From assembly GCA_947683425.1 (NCBI GenBank), contig CANTUQ010000159.1, forward strand, positions 1,240,001-1,304,000: DNA of 64,000 nt, given 5' to 3'. This DNA is from Excoecaria cochinchinensis (lineage: Eukaryota; Streptophyta; Magnoliopsida; Malpighiales; Euphorbiaceae). Made by a program: the position numbers and the translations under genes. Of the stretch, positions 11,373 through 23,385 are shown in pieces; the first letter of the stretch is position 1; each line of letters opens with the position of its first letter. The notes beneath the pieces were generated by a model. That model did no database searches. It was given only the letters and a program-made list of their open reading frames with translations, and was not told the origin of the DNA.

Positions 11373-12681
11373 TAAAATGTCAACAGAATGATAATCACAA
11401 AATATTAATGTAAAAAGATTAAACAATAATAATAATAGTAATAATAATAATGGAATGGCACCAGGAATCACAAGAAAAATGAATTAAAATAATGAACAGA
11501 TTCCAACAGTAACTAATTTGAAGAAAATATTAAACAAATATCATGATATTAATAGCAAAAATGGAAAAATATTCACAACCATAAATAATATACAAATAAA
11601 TAAATAAAAATAATCCAAGTGTTTACGCTCAGAAATTTTATAGATTGAAGAAAGCGGTGTCTTGATCCGTCTCCCTTGTCGATTTTTGCGGTGATAGGCA
11701 AAAAATAAAAAACGTAAACTTTGTATTTTTGAATAAACTAACTCTAAAAAATATTTTTTGTGGGATGAAAAAAGCAAAGAAAATTGATTTTTCTTGCTCA
11801 AAGCAAACCCAAGATTAAATATTTTTAGAGTAACAAAGATTAAAACTTGAGAAGAAAACTTAAGAATTTTTGAAGAAATTTTTGAAGAAGAAAATGTTTC
11901 CTGGAGAGTAAAAGAAAAAAGTTAGAGAGCAAAACTCAAAAAAACTCCTTTTGAAAAAAAATAGTTGCCCTCCTTTCAAAATGAGGGGAAAATCCTATTT
12001 AATTCTTGCCTTGGCCCAGAAAGGCAAAGGACAAGAATAGCTTTTATTTTTAGTTAATCTAAAATAGCATAAAATGGTGAAACAAACGGAAAAATCAGAC
12101 TGAAAAATAAAATAGGAGCAGGCGACCAAAAGCAGTCGCGCGGAGAGGGAAGAGCGCGCGTGGTGCCCCTGCACCGCGCGCGGCAGGCTGCTGCACGCGC
12201 AGGGGTGCGCGCTGTGCCCCTGCATCGCGCGAGGCTCCTGCCTCGCGCGCAGGGGGGCCGCGCAGTCCCCCTGCCTCGAACGCAGGGGGGCGCCCGCTCC
12301 CCCTGCCTCTCACGCAGGGGGGCGCGCGGTGCCCCCCGCACCGCGCGCAGGGGGGACGCGCAGTCCCCCTGCCTCGCGAGCAGGGGGCGCGCGGTCCCCC
12401 TGCCTGTGCGGGCGCAGGGGCGCCCCGCGCTGCCGCAGGTGGCACCCGTGATTTTTTTTATTTTATTTTTTTTTTAATAAAACCTTGATACAAAATTAAT
12501 ATATTTTTTTTACCCCATTTTAATTTTTTTTTAATTTCTAAAATATATTTTTAATTATTTTCCGAAAAACACACCTTTGACAAGGGAACGATCGATTCTC
12601 ACCTTTCTTGCCAAAAATCGGTCTTTTATTTCATCATCGGGTAATCCTGATCTTGGACCGCCTCGGGATCCGGTGTCTACA
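11373..12681 (-). repeat. Element C 5' LTR (truncated)
   Basis: About 1.3 kb matching 3373-4660 of the 3' LTR closely, ending GGATCCGGTGTCTACA. The other half of the LTR (equivalent of 1935-3372), both microsatellites and the primer site are missing. It holds its own GC-rich hairpin array at 12150-12440, which differs from the left copy in unit number and bases. Confidence 0.9.
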
Positions 12682-12728
12682 GCTGCACTCTCAACATCAC
12701 TCTCTCGTTGACCTTCATCTGAAGCCAT
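12682..12728 (-). pseudogene. Element D gag start (severed by C)
   Basis: ATG at 12728 opens MASDEGQRESDVESAA and then meets the end of C. Reading resumes at 1934. It lies about 150 bp downstream (element orientation) of D's LTR, the expected place for a gag start. Confidence 0.7.
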
Positions 12729-12880
12729 ACTCACAATCTAACACAAGGAGCAAGCATACATTAGCCTCACAATACTATACTGTCCAAAATTATTTTGAAT
12801 GTACATGTACTTATCCTAATCCTATTGACCCACTCCGATCTTAGAATGGCCTACACCGGATCTCTGATACCAATAAAAAT
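12729..12880 (-). promoter_or_regulatory. Element D leader with initiator-Met-type primer binding site
   Basis: On the minus strand TGGTATCAGAGA (12861-12872) complements the 3' end of plant initiator tRNA-Met over about 11 bases; an 8-bp spacer separates it from the LTR end (12881). The remaining leader to the gag ATG shows nothing else recognisable. Confidence 0.75.
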
Positions 12881-15800
12881 TGTAACACTCCAATAGCTTA
12901 CGTTCCATTAATTAACTATTTATTCTATGCCGGTTAACCTAATTAAGTAACCAAATTATTAAAATAGTCAATTAATTAAAAATCGGTACATTCTTTTTTT
13001 ATATAATAATACTTAATTAACTGAGTCAAAAGACAAAATCTGACTAACTTATGAACTTACTACCAACATTTTATCTTATTGTCAACTTCACCGATTAACG
13101 TATAACTGTCTGAGTTACTATTCATTTGGTCAATTTTACTATAACATGCAATCGCTCATTTCTCATTTCCATTTATATTGACCTAACTTCTACAGATTAT
13201 TGGGCATGCCAAAACATACTATCACAAACATCCAGACACATAAAATAAAATCTTCACACTATAACTAACTAGTGCCAGTTATAGCAGTCTATTACAAGCC
13301 AGTACCCAAAACTAAATATAAGTTCACATACATGCCATAATTTTTTAACATACTTAAATATTCCAAAATAACTTTTTCAATTTTCCAAAAATTGTAAGGT
13401 ATGCTATCGTTTTGCGCCCTAAGGAGTACCTATACGCAGTCAAATAAAACTACGTGCTGAGCATTAAATATGCCCAGTGGTGACTACAATTCCAGGTATT
13501 TCCACTAACACTAAGTTATCATGCATAATAATATTACCAATAAAATAAAATAATAAAATAATCATAATTAAACATTATTTATTTCATTCATCAATTTTTG
13601 CATGCAATACCGCATTTATTATAATCTAATAATATAATTAAAGGCATTCACACAATTAACACACATAAAAGACTATAATTACCATTTTACCCCCAATTTT
13701 TGCAAAATTATAATTATGCCCTTAAACTTCACCAAAATTACAGTTATGCCATTAGTTCATTTAATTTTGCTAATTTACCATTAATTAACATGCAAATTAA
13801 GATTATACCCTCCAATTACTAATTTCATGCCAAATTATATTTTTGTCCCTAAAAAGTGACCAATTTCCATATTTAACCATTTAATGACATTTTTACCCTT
13901 ATTAACCATTATTAACATACATATGAACAAAATTACCATTTTGCCCTCAAACTTTTTACATAATTTCAATTATGTCCCTTATTCACATAAATATTATTTT
14001 AATCTTATTTTAACCATTTTAAGCTCGTTTTTACCATTTTGCCCCTGTAAAACACTAGCAAACTCTATGAATAGGATAAACGAGACGTGAATCCCAAATA
14101 TTCACAAAAATACCAGACGGATCCTGTGGGACCACCCCTGTCTTTAAGTACATTCCAAAACATTTTAAGACTTTCAAATACAAAGAAGTAGGACCGTCAT
14201 TAGCCTACAATAAGTGAGACATCATGTCACACTCGCGGTCTTATGTCCCTATGGCTAGCCAACATATCCTGAACTAGACTTGACTACCAAAACATCATAT
14301 AGGGCACATTATTCTATTTTTCACATTTTAAAGTTACCATACATATGTTTTATGGCATTTCATCATATTAGGACATCATTATAGATGTGATTCACATCCA
14401 ATTATCATCACATCCCATAAATCGTATGCATACATCATGGTACACATGTAAAATCACATACATACCATTCGACCAACATATGAACTTTTCACTATCAATT
14501 CTTTTTATTGACTTTAACATTTATTTCTGTCATTGACATGTTGAATAACATAGTCATTCCATTAGTTCACATAAAAACACATTAAAATCATGCCTTTATG
14601 TATGATAACCATTCGTCCATACATGCACACCATGCATCATGATATTTTTCCATGTTCTAACACATACCATTTAGTCAATTACATGTCAAACAACATAATC
14701 CTGCCATGAATTCACATTAAAACACATAAAAATCATGCCTTTTCATGTATTACCCATTTGGCCTCATATGTACATCATGCATCATGTAACTCTTTTCTCT
14801 CTCTAACACATACCATAATCTAGATCACATGCGAAACATCATCTACACCATAAACATGCCATAAACATTATCAAAACACATAGAAATCCCATGATATACC
14901 ATTTGGCCTACATAAGAATTTTTCATACCAATTTTATTTCCTCACTTTAAGCCTTCATATCATCATTTTTAACATCCCTAAGCATAAATATCAAGTTATT
15001 TTCAATTAAACATGCCTTTTTCACATACATGGTTAACAAACATAACCTAAATCACAACTTTAACCATGGAAATAAGTGGAGTTTTGCAATCACAAATCTT
15101 ATATCCTTGCAATACACCTCTCAATACTCCTTTTCCTTACCCTTTGCTTGATTGGAAGTTCCTTCACCTAGTTGACATAACCATGGTCAAACTCAAAGAT
15201 GAATATTTCATCAAAACCAAGCTTCCTTTCAACAAAAAAAACTTCATAAATATCTTATTCACATCCTAAAGTACCTTTAGGAACCTTGAAACCAAATTAA
15301 AACCACCTAAATCACTTACCTCAAAATTACACCTAAACTTAAAAGTCTAGGTTTCAACCACTTTTAAACCTTCAAATGGACTTTCAAGAACACCAATGGA
15401 ATCTAGAGGAGCTGAAATATGCTAGGGATGATTGATTTTGGGGAGAGATGGAGAAATATTGTAAGAAAAATGGAGGAAAAGTGGAGGAAGACAATTTGGC
15501 CAAGGAGAGGGAGGAGGTGAGGCGGCACAAATGGAGAAATATGGAGATTTCCAGTAAGATGAGGGTATTTATATGGGTGCAATTGAACTGAACCAGGTCC
15601 AACCGTAGTGGTCGAACCAGTTTGGTCAGATTTTCTGTTTTCGGGTCAATTTTCACTGTTTAAGGTTAACTGAGTGTTACTGAACTCATTTTCACTCCCA
15701 ATCAATTCCATCATTCTTAAAATATCAATTATAGCCTCCACAAAAAATTTTAGCTCAATCAGAGTTCATTTGGGGCCCGGTTCACCTAAATCGGTTCGGT

Positions 15801-16276
15801 TTGATTCAATTCGGTTCTGCCGTAAAATACAATTCTAATGATGTAAAAAATTTCTAAAAATTATTCTAAACTTGTACACTTCCCATAATAGACTTTTTTA
15901 TCCACTCTAACCATTTTTAAAAATTCGATCAAAATTCAGTAAAACTTCGGTTCAACCGAATCGAACCAGAGGCAAACTTCAAACGGACTTTCGGGGACGT
16001 ATTTGACCTCATTTTCGTACCAAATTATACCACTAGACTCCTGATAGTCCACAAATCATTTCTATGGAATATTATTTTTTTAGCATATAGCTGCTACAAT
16101 CAGCTATACTGCTACCCAATAGGTCACCCATCCGAAAATTGCTATGCCTCAAACACGCTTAACTTTTAAACTCTATTGAACTTAAGACACCAGAATCATC
16201 ATATCATGCCACAAACCAGACAATAGGCTCTACAGAAAATACTGAATACTTCTAAGCTAACATACAGGCCATTACA
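12881..16276 (-). repeat. Element D 5' LTR (3.4 kb)
   Basis: Plus-strand ends TGTAACACTCC and GGCCATTACA; in element orientation it starts TGTAATGGCC. It shares many blocks with the plus-strand solo LTR F. Examples are the 5S-like block 113 bp from the head, the GACCACCCCTGTC segment (about 14130), the GGCTAGCCAACATATCC segment (about 14255), and the transcript-end hairpin with GCTGAGCATTAAATATGCCCAGT near 13458. Its middle (13680-14050) is a run of degenerate 'GGTAATTTT'-type units. No credible coding sequence. Confidence 0.8.
16112..16163 (-). other. 5S rRNA-like internal-promoter block in LTR D
   Basis: On the minus strand GTTAAGCGTGTTTGAGG is followed after 13 bases by GGATGGGTGACC and TATTGGG. 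This matches the plant 5S rRNA A-box to C-box region in order and, in this copy, in spacing. It begins 113 bp inside the LTR. It is a fragment of 5S-like sequence, not a 5S gene, as the 5S ends are absent. Confidence 0.7.
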
Positions 16277-17033
16277 CACCGGAGCTCCATCGGAGATGAC
16301 ACCACTATCAGAACAAAGCTCACGGAGCAGGGACTCCATTTCTGGTGGTCACACGCCAGTACGCCCCGCCGTTTGATCGGAATCACCGACGAAAGCTTCG
16401 GTCCACCTCAACGTCGATCTCTTTATCGCCGGCAAGTGAGGAGACAGGGGTTACACCAAAAGACTTGCCTTGCCACCAAGAGTCGTCCGCCGCCTTACGT
16501 GTCGCCACCAGTCGCCGGAGGTGGCCGGAGCAAGCAGAAGAAGGTTCGGCTGTCTCTCTCCAAATCAGGTCTGTCTTCGCGAGTGGGAGTCCCGATTGGT
16601 TGGATTGGCCGGCGGTCAGATAGCCATCGTCGTCATCACCGGTTGCTCCTCCACCGTGCTCTCTTTCTCTCTCAGTTCTGCTCTCTAGTTTGCCGCCACC
16701 CCACATCCCCCCTCGGCCCCCCTTTTTCGTGATTCCCCTGCTCACTCTCTCTACTTTTCTTCATTTCCCCCGATAATTCTAGACTTAAGGGATTTATGTA
16801 TTATTATTTATTTATCTATACATAATTACAAACATTTATAAAATGTGTATAATTCACTTTGTTTAATTTTTTTCATTCATTTATTATAGATCTATTTAAC
16901 TAAAATAATCCAAATATTTATTTAAGTAGTCTTAAAAGAAAATTTCAGATCTTATGGGTCAAAAATTAACCTTCACTAAATTTTCAGCGTGCCAAATTGT
17001 TATTAGCAACACCGAAAATTTTTGGGCACTACA
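16277..17033 (-). repeat. LTR remnant L with GC-rich module
   Basis: The right end reads, on the minus strand, TGTAGTGCCCAAAAATTTTC, a typical LTR head. About 240 bp of AT-rich sequence follows, then a GC-rich module (16277-16750). That module aligns with 19070-19440 in fragment N (shared CGAAAGCT...CGGC-AGTGAGGA). The left side is cut by the edge of D. Arg/Pro/Gly-rich open frames in the GC part appear on both strands and look like compositional artefacts. Confidence 0.5.
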
Positions 17034-18080
17034 CCATCACCGTCGCCGGCCTCCTACCCCACCGCCGTGCTCATGAACCACCTAATTTATAAATTATGAG
17101 AAAAAATAAAATTAAATTTAACAACAAATATCAAATAAAATAAAATTAAAGCAACTAATTCATAGAAAGCAAAGTGAATCGCCAGTGGTGAAGCGCAGCA
17201 TACCCGAAACCCATCGCCGGTGGTCATGCGCCCAAACATACATATATTAATTTATGTATTTTAATTTAATCATTTCGTCAAAATTATTAATTCAAAACCC
17301 AAAAATAGTATCAACACATATTCCTTAATAAATTTCTTTATTAATATTAATTTTAGTTCACCCATATAATATTTTCACTAAATTTTTAAATAATTGAATA
17401 ATAAAAAATTTATTTTAGACAAATTAAAAATAAAATGCATAATATAAAACAATTACAAGCTAAAATATACAATTAAAAAATTTATTTTAATTAATGAAAG
17501 TACTAAAAAAATTATTAAATTTTGTTTACAATTGTTTTAATTATATATTTTCAAGATTAAATGTCAATATTTTTGGAATTAGCAAAGAGAATGAATTTCA
17601 ATATAATTTCATGTGTAAAGCAAAAATATTAAAAATAATTAATAACTATAAGTATGTATGCATACTTTTATTAATATTATAATCAATTTTACCAACGAAA
17701 TGGCAACGGATTAGTCCGTCGCTAAAGTATTATTTCAATTTTTAAAATATTGTTTTAATAATTAACAAATTTGAAAATTTTTTAGTGATCGAAAAATACA
17801 TCGCTATTTCGTCGGTAAAATTGAAAATAAAATTGAAATTCTGTATTTTCATGACAAATTTGAAAAACCGTCGCTAATTAGCAAAGAAAAAAAATTTTCA
17901 TTAAATTTCGTCGCAAAAAAGGCGCCATTCATTGCCGCCAAAAATTAGCGACTGTTTCCTTATTTCCGTTGCTAAAATTGAAAAAATGGACTTTCACGAC
18001 TAATTCTGAATTCCATCGCAAATCTGTCGCTAATTAGCGACGAAAATCTGTCCATCGCTAATTTGGGTTTTTTTTTGTAG
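17034..18080. mobile_element. AT-rich region ending in a CACTA-like terminus
   Basis: The right end (18060-18080) is GGGTTTTTTTTTGTAGTG, the inverse of a CACTACAAAAA terminus. The ~390 bp to its left are crowded with inverted copies of TTAGCGACG/CGTCGCTAA (17730-18060), the subterminal pattern of CACTA elements. I find no matching left terminus or 3-bp duplication, so it is a remnant or a very diverged copy. The 17034-17700 part holds two short GCCGG-rich pieces resembling fragment L; otherwise I see nothing. Confidence 0.45.
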
Positions 18081-19057
18081 TGGCATGTTCTTATATGGTT
18101 TTCAAGTGAATACGATTAAATGCTAAAGACATAAATATATGAACATGTAAGAGATGTTAAGATTTATAAACGCTTAAAGAACAACAATATGGTTTTGGTA
18201 CATAACGTGCATAACCATATAGATAAGACAAGTACTAATTTAAGGAAACGCATGTTAAGTGAATAGCACGGTATTTAACATTACATGAATATAATTGTGT
18301 GTGTATGTATTATAATGACTGTTTTGATCAACAAGTTTGTTAGATCATTAAATTGTATAAGTTTATGTGTGTACTTAAAGTATGTTCTTTCATGCTTAAA
18401 TGTTGTACGTGTGTATCATTTATATATGTTTTTATAAAAGCCTAATTTATTGAGTAAACATGTGGGAGTATTAAACTACACAAGCATATGCGTGTTTAAT
18501 GTAAATTGTTAATATGTCTGAAGATTATAATTATGAATAATTGTATGCTACCATTTATATGAAAATTTAAGTATGAGGTTAGCATGTAATGTAACCGTGA
18601 TCAAGTATTTTTGTAAAGGACTCCTTTGAATATGTTCATCTACGTGTACTTGCTAACGACTGTTGTGAGTAGTCATCCATATCATATTGTTCCCCACTAA
18701 GCTATAAGCTTAGTATGGGTGTTTCATCCATGCAGGTAACGAAGATAGATGCATCGCCAAGGACATTCTGCATCCGTCAAGCCCAACGAGTCCATAAGAG
18801 TTTTGTATTATGTGATGTAATACTATGTAAACTGTTATTGTAAATGTTTAAGAATTTACTGTTATAGAAATCAGCTTCCATGTATGTAAACTGATTCGTC
18901 ATTTTGTTATTTATATAAAGTGAAAGAAATTTTATTATTACGTTTTGGGTAATTGTTTCAATATCAAGCTTGTTTAGTTCTGTGACCTCTTTCACTAGTC
19001 GTGGTGAACCGGTCATCTTATCATCCAGTTTACTATATACGGGTAAGGGGTGTTACA
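18081..19057 (+). repeat. LTR remnant H (chromovirus type), 3' part
   Basis: Ends GGGTAAGGGGTGTTACA, the same end as solo LTR G (read in reverse). It carries the hairpin-like CCACTAAGCTATAAGCTTAGT and CATGCAGGTAACGAAG signals seen near the 3' ends of LTRs F and G. The start is lost to the left. No coding sequence. Confidence 0.6.
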
Positions 19058-19718
19058 ATACTACCCCCGCTGGAGGGAAGATCGGAGCGCCAGGATCCTC
19101 CCGCCGGTTGTCATACGTCAGAATAAGGCGCCGTTTGGGTGAAAACGGCGCCGAAAGCTCGCGGTTCTACCTCCTCCGATCTCCTCCTTGTCGGCGAGTG
19201 AGGACAATCGGTGGCCATCGGAGGACTCGTCTGGTTCTCCTCTATCATCCGGTGTCGTGCATGTAGCGGTCTATCGCCGTGGCTCACCGAAAATGGCGCT
19301 GGACAATAGCGCCTGCACTCTTCCTGATCTCCCTACTGCCGACAAGTGGGGATGGCCGATTGGTGGCAGAAGCAACATCTCGCACCCAGGGTGCCTCATG
19401 TAGCGTCGTCCGTCGCCGGAGGTGGTTGGCGGTGTTCTCTCCCTCTCTTTTCCTTTTTTTGTTCTGTCAGTCTCTGTGTTTTTTCGTCCCTCTCTCTCTT
19501 GTATTTTTTTTTTTTACTTTTTTTGGTCTCTTTGTTTTGGTCCAACCTCCTCCTCTGAAAATGCCAACCCCCATCTTAGGTTATTTTCTCTCCTTTTATA
19601 TTTAGTCTAGATTTTTCTTTTTCCTTAATTTCCTCATTTTATTTTATTTCATTATTATTTTTTCACTTTAGTTATATATATATTTTTATTTTTGCCACCT
19701 TAGGATCCAGTGTCTACA
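19058..19718 (-). repeat. LTR remnant N with TGTAGACACTGGATCC head
   Basis: The right end is, on the minus strand, TGTAGACACTGGATCCTAAG, a relative of the Tat LTR heads. After ~280 bp of AT-rich sequence comes a GC-rich module homologous to the one in L. The left end and a target duplication are not recognisable. Confidence 0.45.
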
Positions 19719-20034
19719 ACAGTCCGTACGATTCTATACATAACTCTATTTAATATCTATACTCGTACATACATAAACGATAAACCTATCTATCCATGTC
19801 CTTTATTACATTCAACACGAACATATACATACCATGTCTAATTCCTATCCTTGCTTTCCTTCACTCTTCTCGATTGTAAGAAAAGTCTCGGCCACGTTAC
19901 TACGCGATAAGCATTAAAAATGCTCAGTGGTAAATACATAATCCAAACTTTCCATACTATAAATATATATGCACACACTGAAGCATATATGTTTTCTATA
20001 CTATATAAATATTATATTCTTTATTTACCCTTAT

Positions 20035-21248
20035 TAGAGGTGGCAAATGGGTGGGTTGGGCGGATTTGGGTAAAATGGATTGGGTCATAAATGGGTCAAA
20101 AATATATGGGTCATAAATGAGTCAATACCCAAATGTGTTGGGTGGGTTTGGGTCGACCCATTTGATTTTTTTTAATGAAAAATAATTATTGATATAATAA
20201 CGGGATACTAAAAAAATTATTATAAAAATGTTTGCCCAAATAGGTCGGTGGAGATCAAAACGGATCGGAATATCGGTTGACTTATAACTGTCCAATTTAC
20301 TATTCATTTGGTAAAAATTTTGACAGTATAACGGTTATATATATAATATACCCTTCCTGCAATTCAAATAATCCACAGTCACACACAGGGGCACAATAAC
20401 ACAATAATTCATAAACCAAGTGGCCATTTTTCCATTTTTAAGCCAATTATGTAATCCTAAATTATTTCACTCACTTTCTAAACTCAATTTCTCCCAAAAT
20501 TAATTTTATAATTCTTAAAATATGTAAATTAGTCTCCCTGCAAAATTTCAGCTCAAACAGAGTCCGTTTCTCGATTTGTTACATTTAAATCAGTCCGTTT
20601 CTACAATTTTCAGTGTTACCAAAAAATTAATTTTTCGCTATCAAAAATTTCTAAATATTAATTTAAGTCTACATATGCTATTAAAATAATTTTTAGAAAT
20701 TATTTGCTATTTTTAGAGGTCTAGTTAAACTTTATTCAAACCGAGTAAGCTTTAAAACGAGCCAGTTATTTTTTTTTTTTTTTTTTGACTTTTGAAAATC
20801 TATTTGAGCTCATTTTTTATCCAAATTTTACCCTCGGACTCCTTGTGACTAGTATTTTCTGATGGTCAAATAAAATATTTTTTTACCTCCGAGTGTAATT
20901 TTTGTCTGCAGTACACTATTTACCGTCACGACTAATCCGATAACTCGGCCATTATAAATCTAACCAACAAAATACGCATACACATTATACAGTAATAATA
21001 CAGTGGGACAGTTTAAGTAAAAGATCTTGTTTATTAAAGTAAAAGTTTTTAATATTCAAGAAATAATGAAAAAAAGGAACAAACACCTATTGGGTCTAGG
21101 AAGAATGACCCAAATGAGTTGTATTTTATGTGGATAGATTTTGGGTGGGTTTAAATGGGTCAATTTTTTAGTTGGGTAGGATTTGGGTCAATTTTTCTTG
21201 GGTGAATTTGGGTGAATTGTTGGGTTTGGGTTAATTTTGACACCTCTA
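20035..21248. mobile_element. Non-autonomous hAT element (1214 bp)
   Basis: Terminal inverted repeats TAGAGGTGGCAAA (left) and, inverted, TAGAGGTGTCAAA (right), followed inward by TGGGT-rich subterminal repeats. It is flanked by a perfect 8-bp duplication ACCCTTAT at 20027-20034 and 21249-21256. TIR, duplication length and subterminal pattern identify hAT. No transposase is encoded. The interior (about 20278-20963) resembles two pieces of the chromovirus LTR in element D, including a GGCCATTA end like D's LTR head. Confidence 0.9.
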
Positions 21249-22107
21249 ACCCTTATTCATTTTAAATTTTAATGTTATGTCTTTGCTGTACTTCTTAACT
21301 ATAACCGATTATTATTAAGTCCATTTCTTTTGATATTGGTATCTTTATAACTGTTAATAGGACATGCATATTTTAATTTTACTGTAACACTTAAATTAGT
21401 TCACACTTTAAATTATGACCTCTTTTCTTTTCATTTGTTTTCTTAATATATACGCAGGTCTGCGATTACTTGTAATGTTACCATTTCTATTACTATCTTT
21501 TTATGCAACCTTTCATAAGTTATTCTAATATTATGGCTCACGTTACTATTATTTATCTTAATTACACCTTATTACTTTCACTTACACTGATTTGCTATTG
21601 GTGTTTCTTACCAAATCTTGTAATTGTTACGATTATTATTAAATTGTACTTATTATGAATATCTTCACTACTTTTATTATTTTAGTTCTATATTAATTCC
21701 ATATACTCTTTTAATTTCCCAGTTTTAAATTTTCTTATCATTATGTGATATATTACTTCTTTAATTATAAAATCATTTACTAAATATATTACTTATAACC
21801 TACTTAAATCACATACTTTTAGTCTCCAACGTTGTATATGTTTAATTCTTTATGTGAGACCAATTAACCAACCTTGATTCCATTACCATTCCACTATCAA
21901 CATATAATTATATACCTTACATTAAAACTATCTATATCATCATTTCTGTTTCCCTGCCGCTTTATTTCTCTTGCCAAATCTTATTATTACAATATTATTA
22001 TAAATACTATTAACACATATTATTAACATTTCATAGGTTATCACTTGAAAGCACACTTAAAATTCTATTAATCCTTCTGCGTTAAATCTTCAGGTCCTAC
22101 CCGTTAA

Positions 22108-22108
<1 letters not shown>

Positions 22109-22154
<46 letters not shown>
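22109..22154. repeat. (TA)n microsatellite
   Basis: Uninterrupted TA dinucleotide run of about 46 bp within LTR remnant I. Confidence 0.95.
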
Positions 22155-22156
<2 letters not shown>

Positions 22157-22221
22157 AATTCCTAACTTCTATAAATTCCTTACATTATTTATTTTCCCTG
22201 ATATTTCCTCTTCTAATTTTA

Positions 22222-22268
<47 letters not shown>

Positions 22269-22512
22269 TACACCACTTAGATAAACTTATTTATTTCACT
22301 TAATTCAATTATTTGTTATATCCCTATTCATTTTACCTTTTTGCTCCTCATTTAACACTAACAACATTAATTGCAATTTAGCCCCTATAATTACATTAAT
22401 TTTACTGTTTTGCCCCTTTAATGTCCATTTGTTTCCATTTTGCCAATACTGAACTAATACATTCACTATTATTATTTCCTATCGTCTCATCTATTAACAC
22501 TATTATTATAAC

Positions 22513-22572
<60 letters not shown>

Positions 22573-23385
22573 TTTTAGCTCTATTCTTAGTGTCATTAGT
22601 TTTATTCTATTATTACCCTTAATAGTAACTTTAATACTTTATCATTAACTTTACGTTTTGTTCTTATTATTATCCTTATCATTTATTGCTTAATATTTAT
22701 TGTCTTTTCTTGATTTCCACCAGACTCACGTCCTACCCTGTGCCAATATTTCTTATTTGTACTTCTTGCCAATATCATTACAATCATTATTACAATTTGG
22801 ATAATCTCATCTTACTAAGTTACTTGGCTAAATTCACAATCTAATTTATATTCTCTTTTGCGTTAACCCCAACATTGATATTAACATTAATATTATTTTA
22901 TTTTTATTTAACTAAATTATATTTTATAATAATAACTTGTATTATTTATCTCATACAATAACTCTTTTTATTCTCACTTTAATATTATTAGTGTCAATGA
23001 TTGAACTTGGAGTGGCTTCCTCAATACCCAGGTACGTTCCACATGCATGACACTGTCACCACTTCTCTTCATGTTGCTTTTCATTGCTTAGTTAACTTAC
23101 TACTCTATGTCCTTTATTTTATCAATATGAGCATTGATACCACTTGAGTTATTTTCATTATCACTAGCCTTATAATTATTAACATTTCTCTCTCTTCAAT
23201 ATCATTTTCATTTCCAATTTTCCATACAATTACTTTAAATTCAAATTTTCTTTTATCTATTTATTTATTTATTTCATCAAATAGCATGTAAATTACCATT
23301 TAGTCTCTAAATTTCATTCTTATGCATAATTACAGTTTAAACCCTTATTTTATCATTTAAATACATATATGCGGGATATTTCGGC

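Larger units (their letters stand above)
1935..12681 (-). mobile_element. Element C: Tat-lineage Ty3/gypsy element, internally deleted
   Basis: A minus-strand element with its 3' LTR at the left (1935-4660) and a truncated 5' LTR at the right (11373-12681). LTR ends are TG...CA. The flanking five bases are GCTGT on the left and GCTGC on the right, a target duplication with one mismatch, and D's gag continues on both sides. Between the LTRs are gag, RT, two RNase H domains and integrase, a 100-bp tandem repeat array and a polypurine tract. The protease, most of the gag C-terminus and the primer site are missing. Pol has seven in-frame stops. Confidence 0.9.
392..16276 (-). mobile_element. Element D: chromovirus-type Ty3/gypsy element, interrupted by C and E
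   Basis: A minus-strand element whose visible parts are a long 5' LTR (12881-16276), a leader with an initiator-Met-type primer site, the first 16 codons of gag (12682-12728), and, after the insertion of C (1935-12681), the rest of gag and the protease (392-1934). RT, integrase and the 3' LTR must lie left of the window beyond E. Gag layout, a CCHC knuckle and the primer site fit the Tekay/Del group of chromoviruses; the subgroup is inferred. Gag carries stops, so this copy is dead. Confidence 0.8.
19719..23385 (-). repeat. Degenerate chromovirus-type LTR remnant I
   Basis: Near 19900 it carries, on the minus strand, the transcript-end signal CACTGAGCATTTTTAATGC seen in D, F and G. The remainder is AT-rich with microsatellites: (TA)n 22109-22154, and (TTA)n at 22222-22265 and 22513-22571. 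It is interrupted by the hAT element 20035-21248. The right limit is uncertain. Poly-Ile frames over the repeats are not genes. Confidence 0.45.

Noticed and set aside
16112..16163. True 5S rRNA gene
   Set aside because: Only the internal promoter region is similar. The 5S ends and the tandem gene context are absent, and the block is embedded at the same place in two LTRs.
16345..16745. Possible host exon (Arg/Ser-rich plus frames, Gly/Asp-rich minus frame)
   Set aside because: The same GC-rich module recurs at 19070-19440 with the frames not conserved. It lies within an LTR-like remnant.
22402..22648. Poly-Ile open frames
   Set aside because: They cover a TTA microsatellite.
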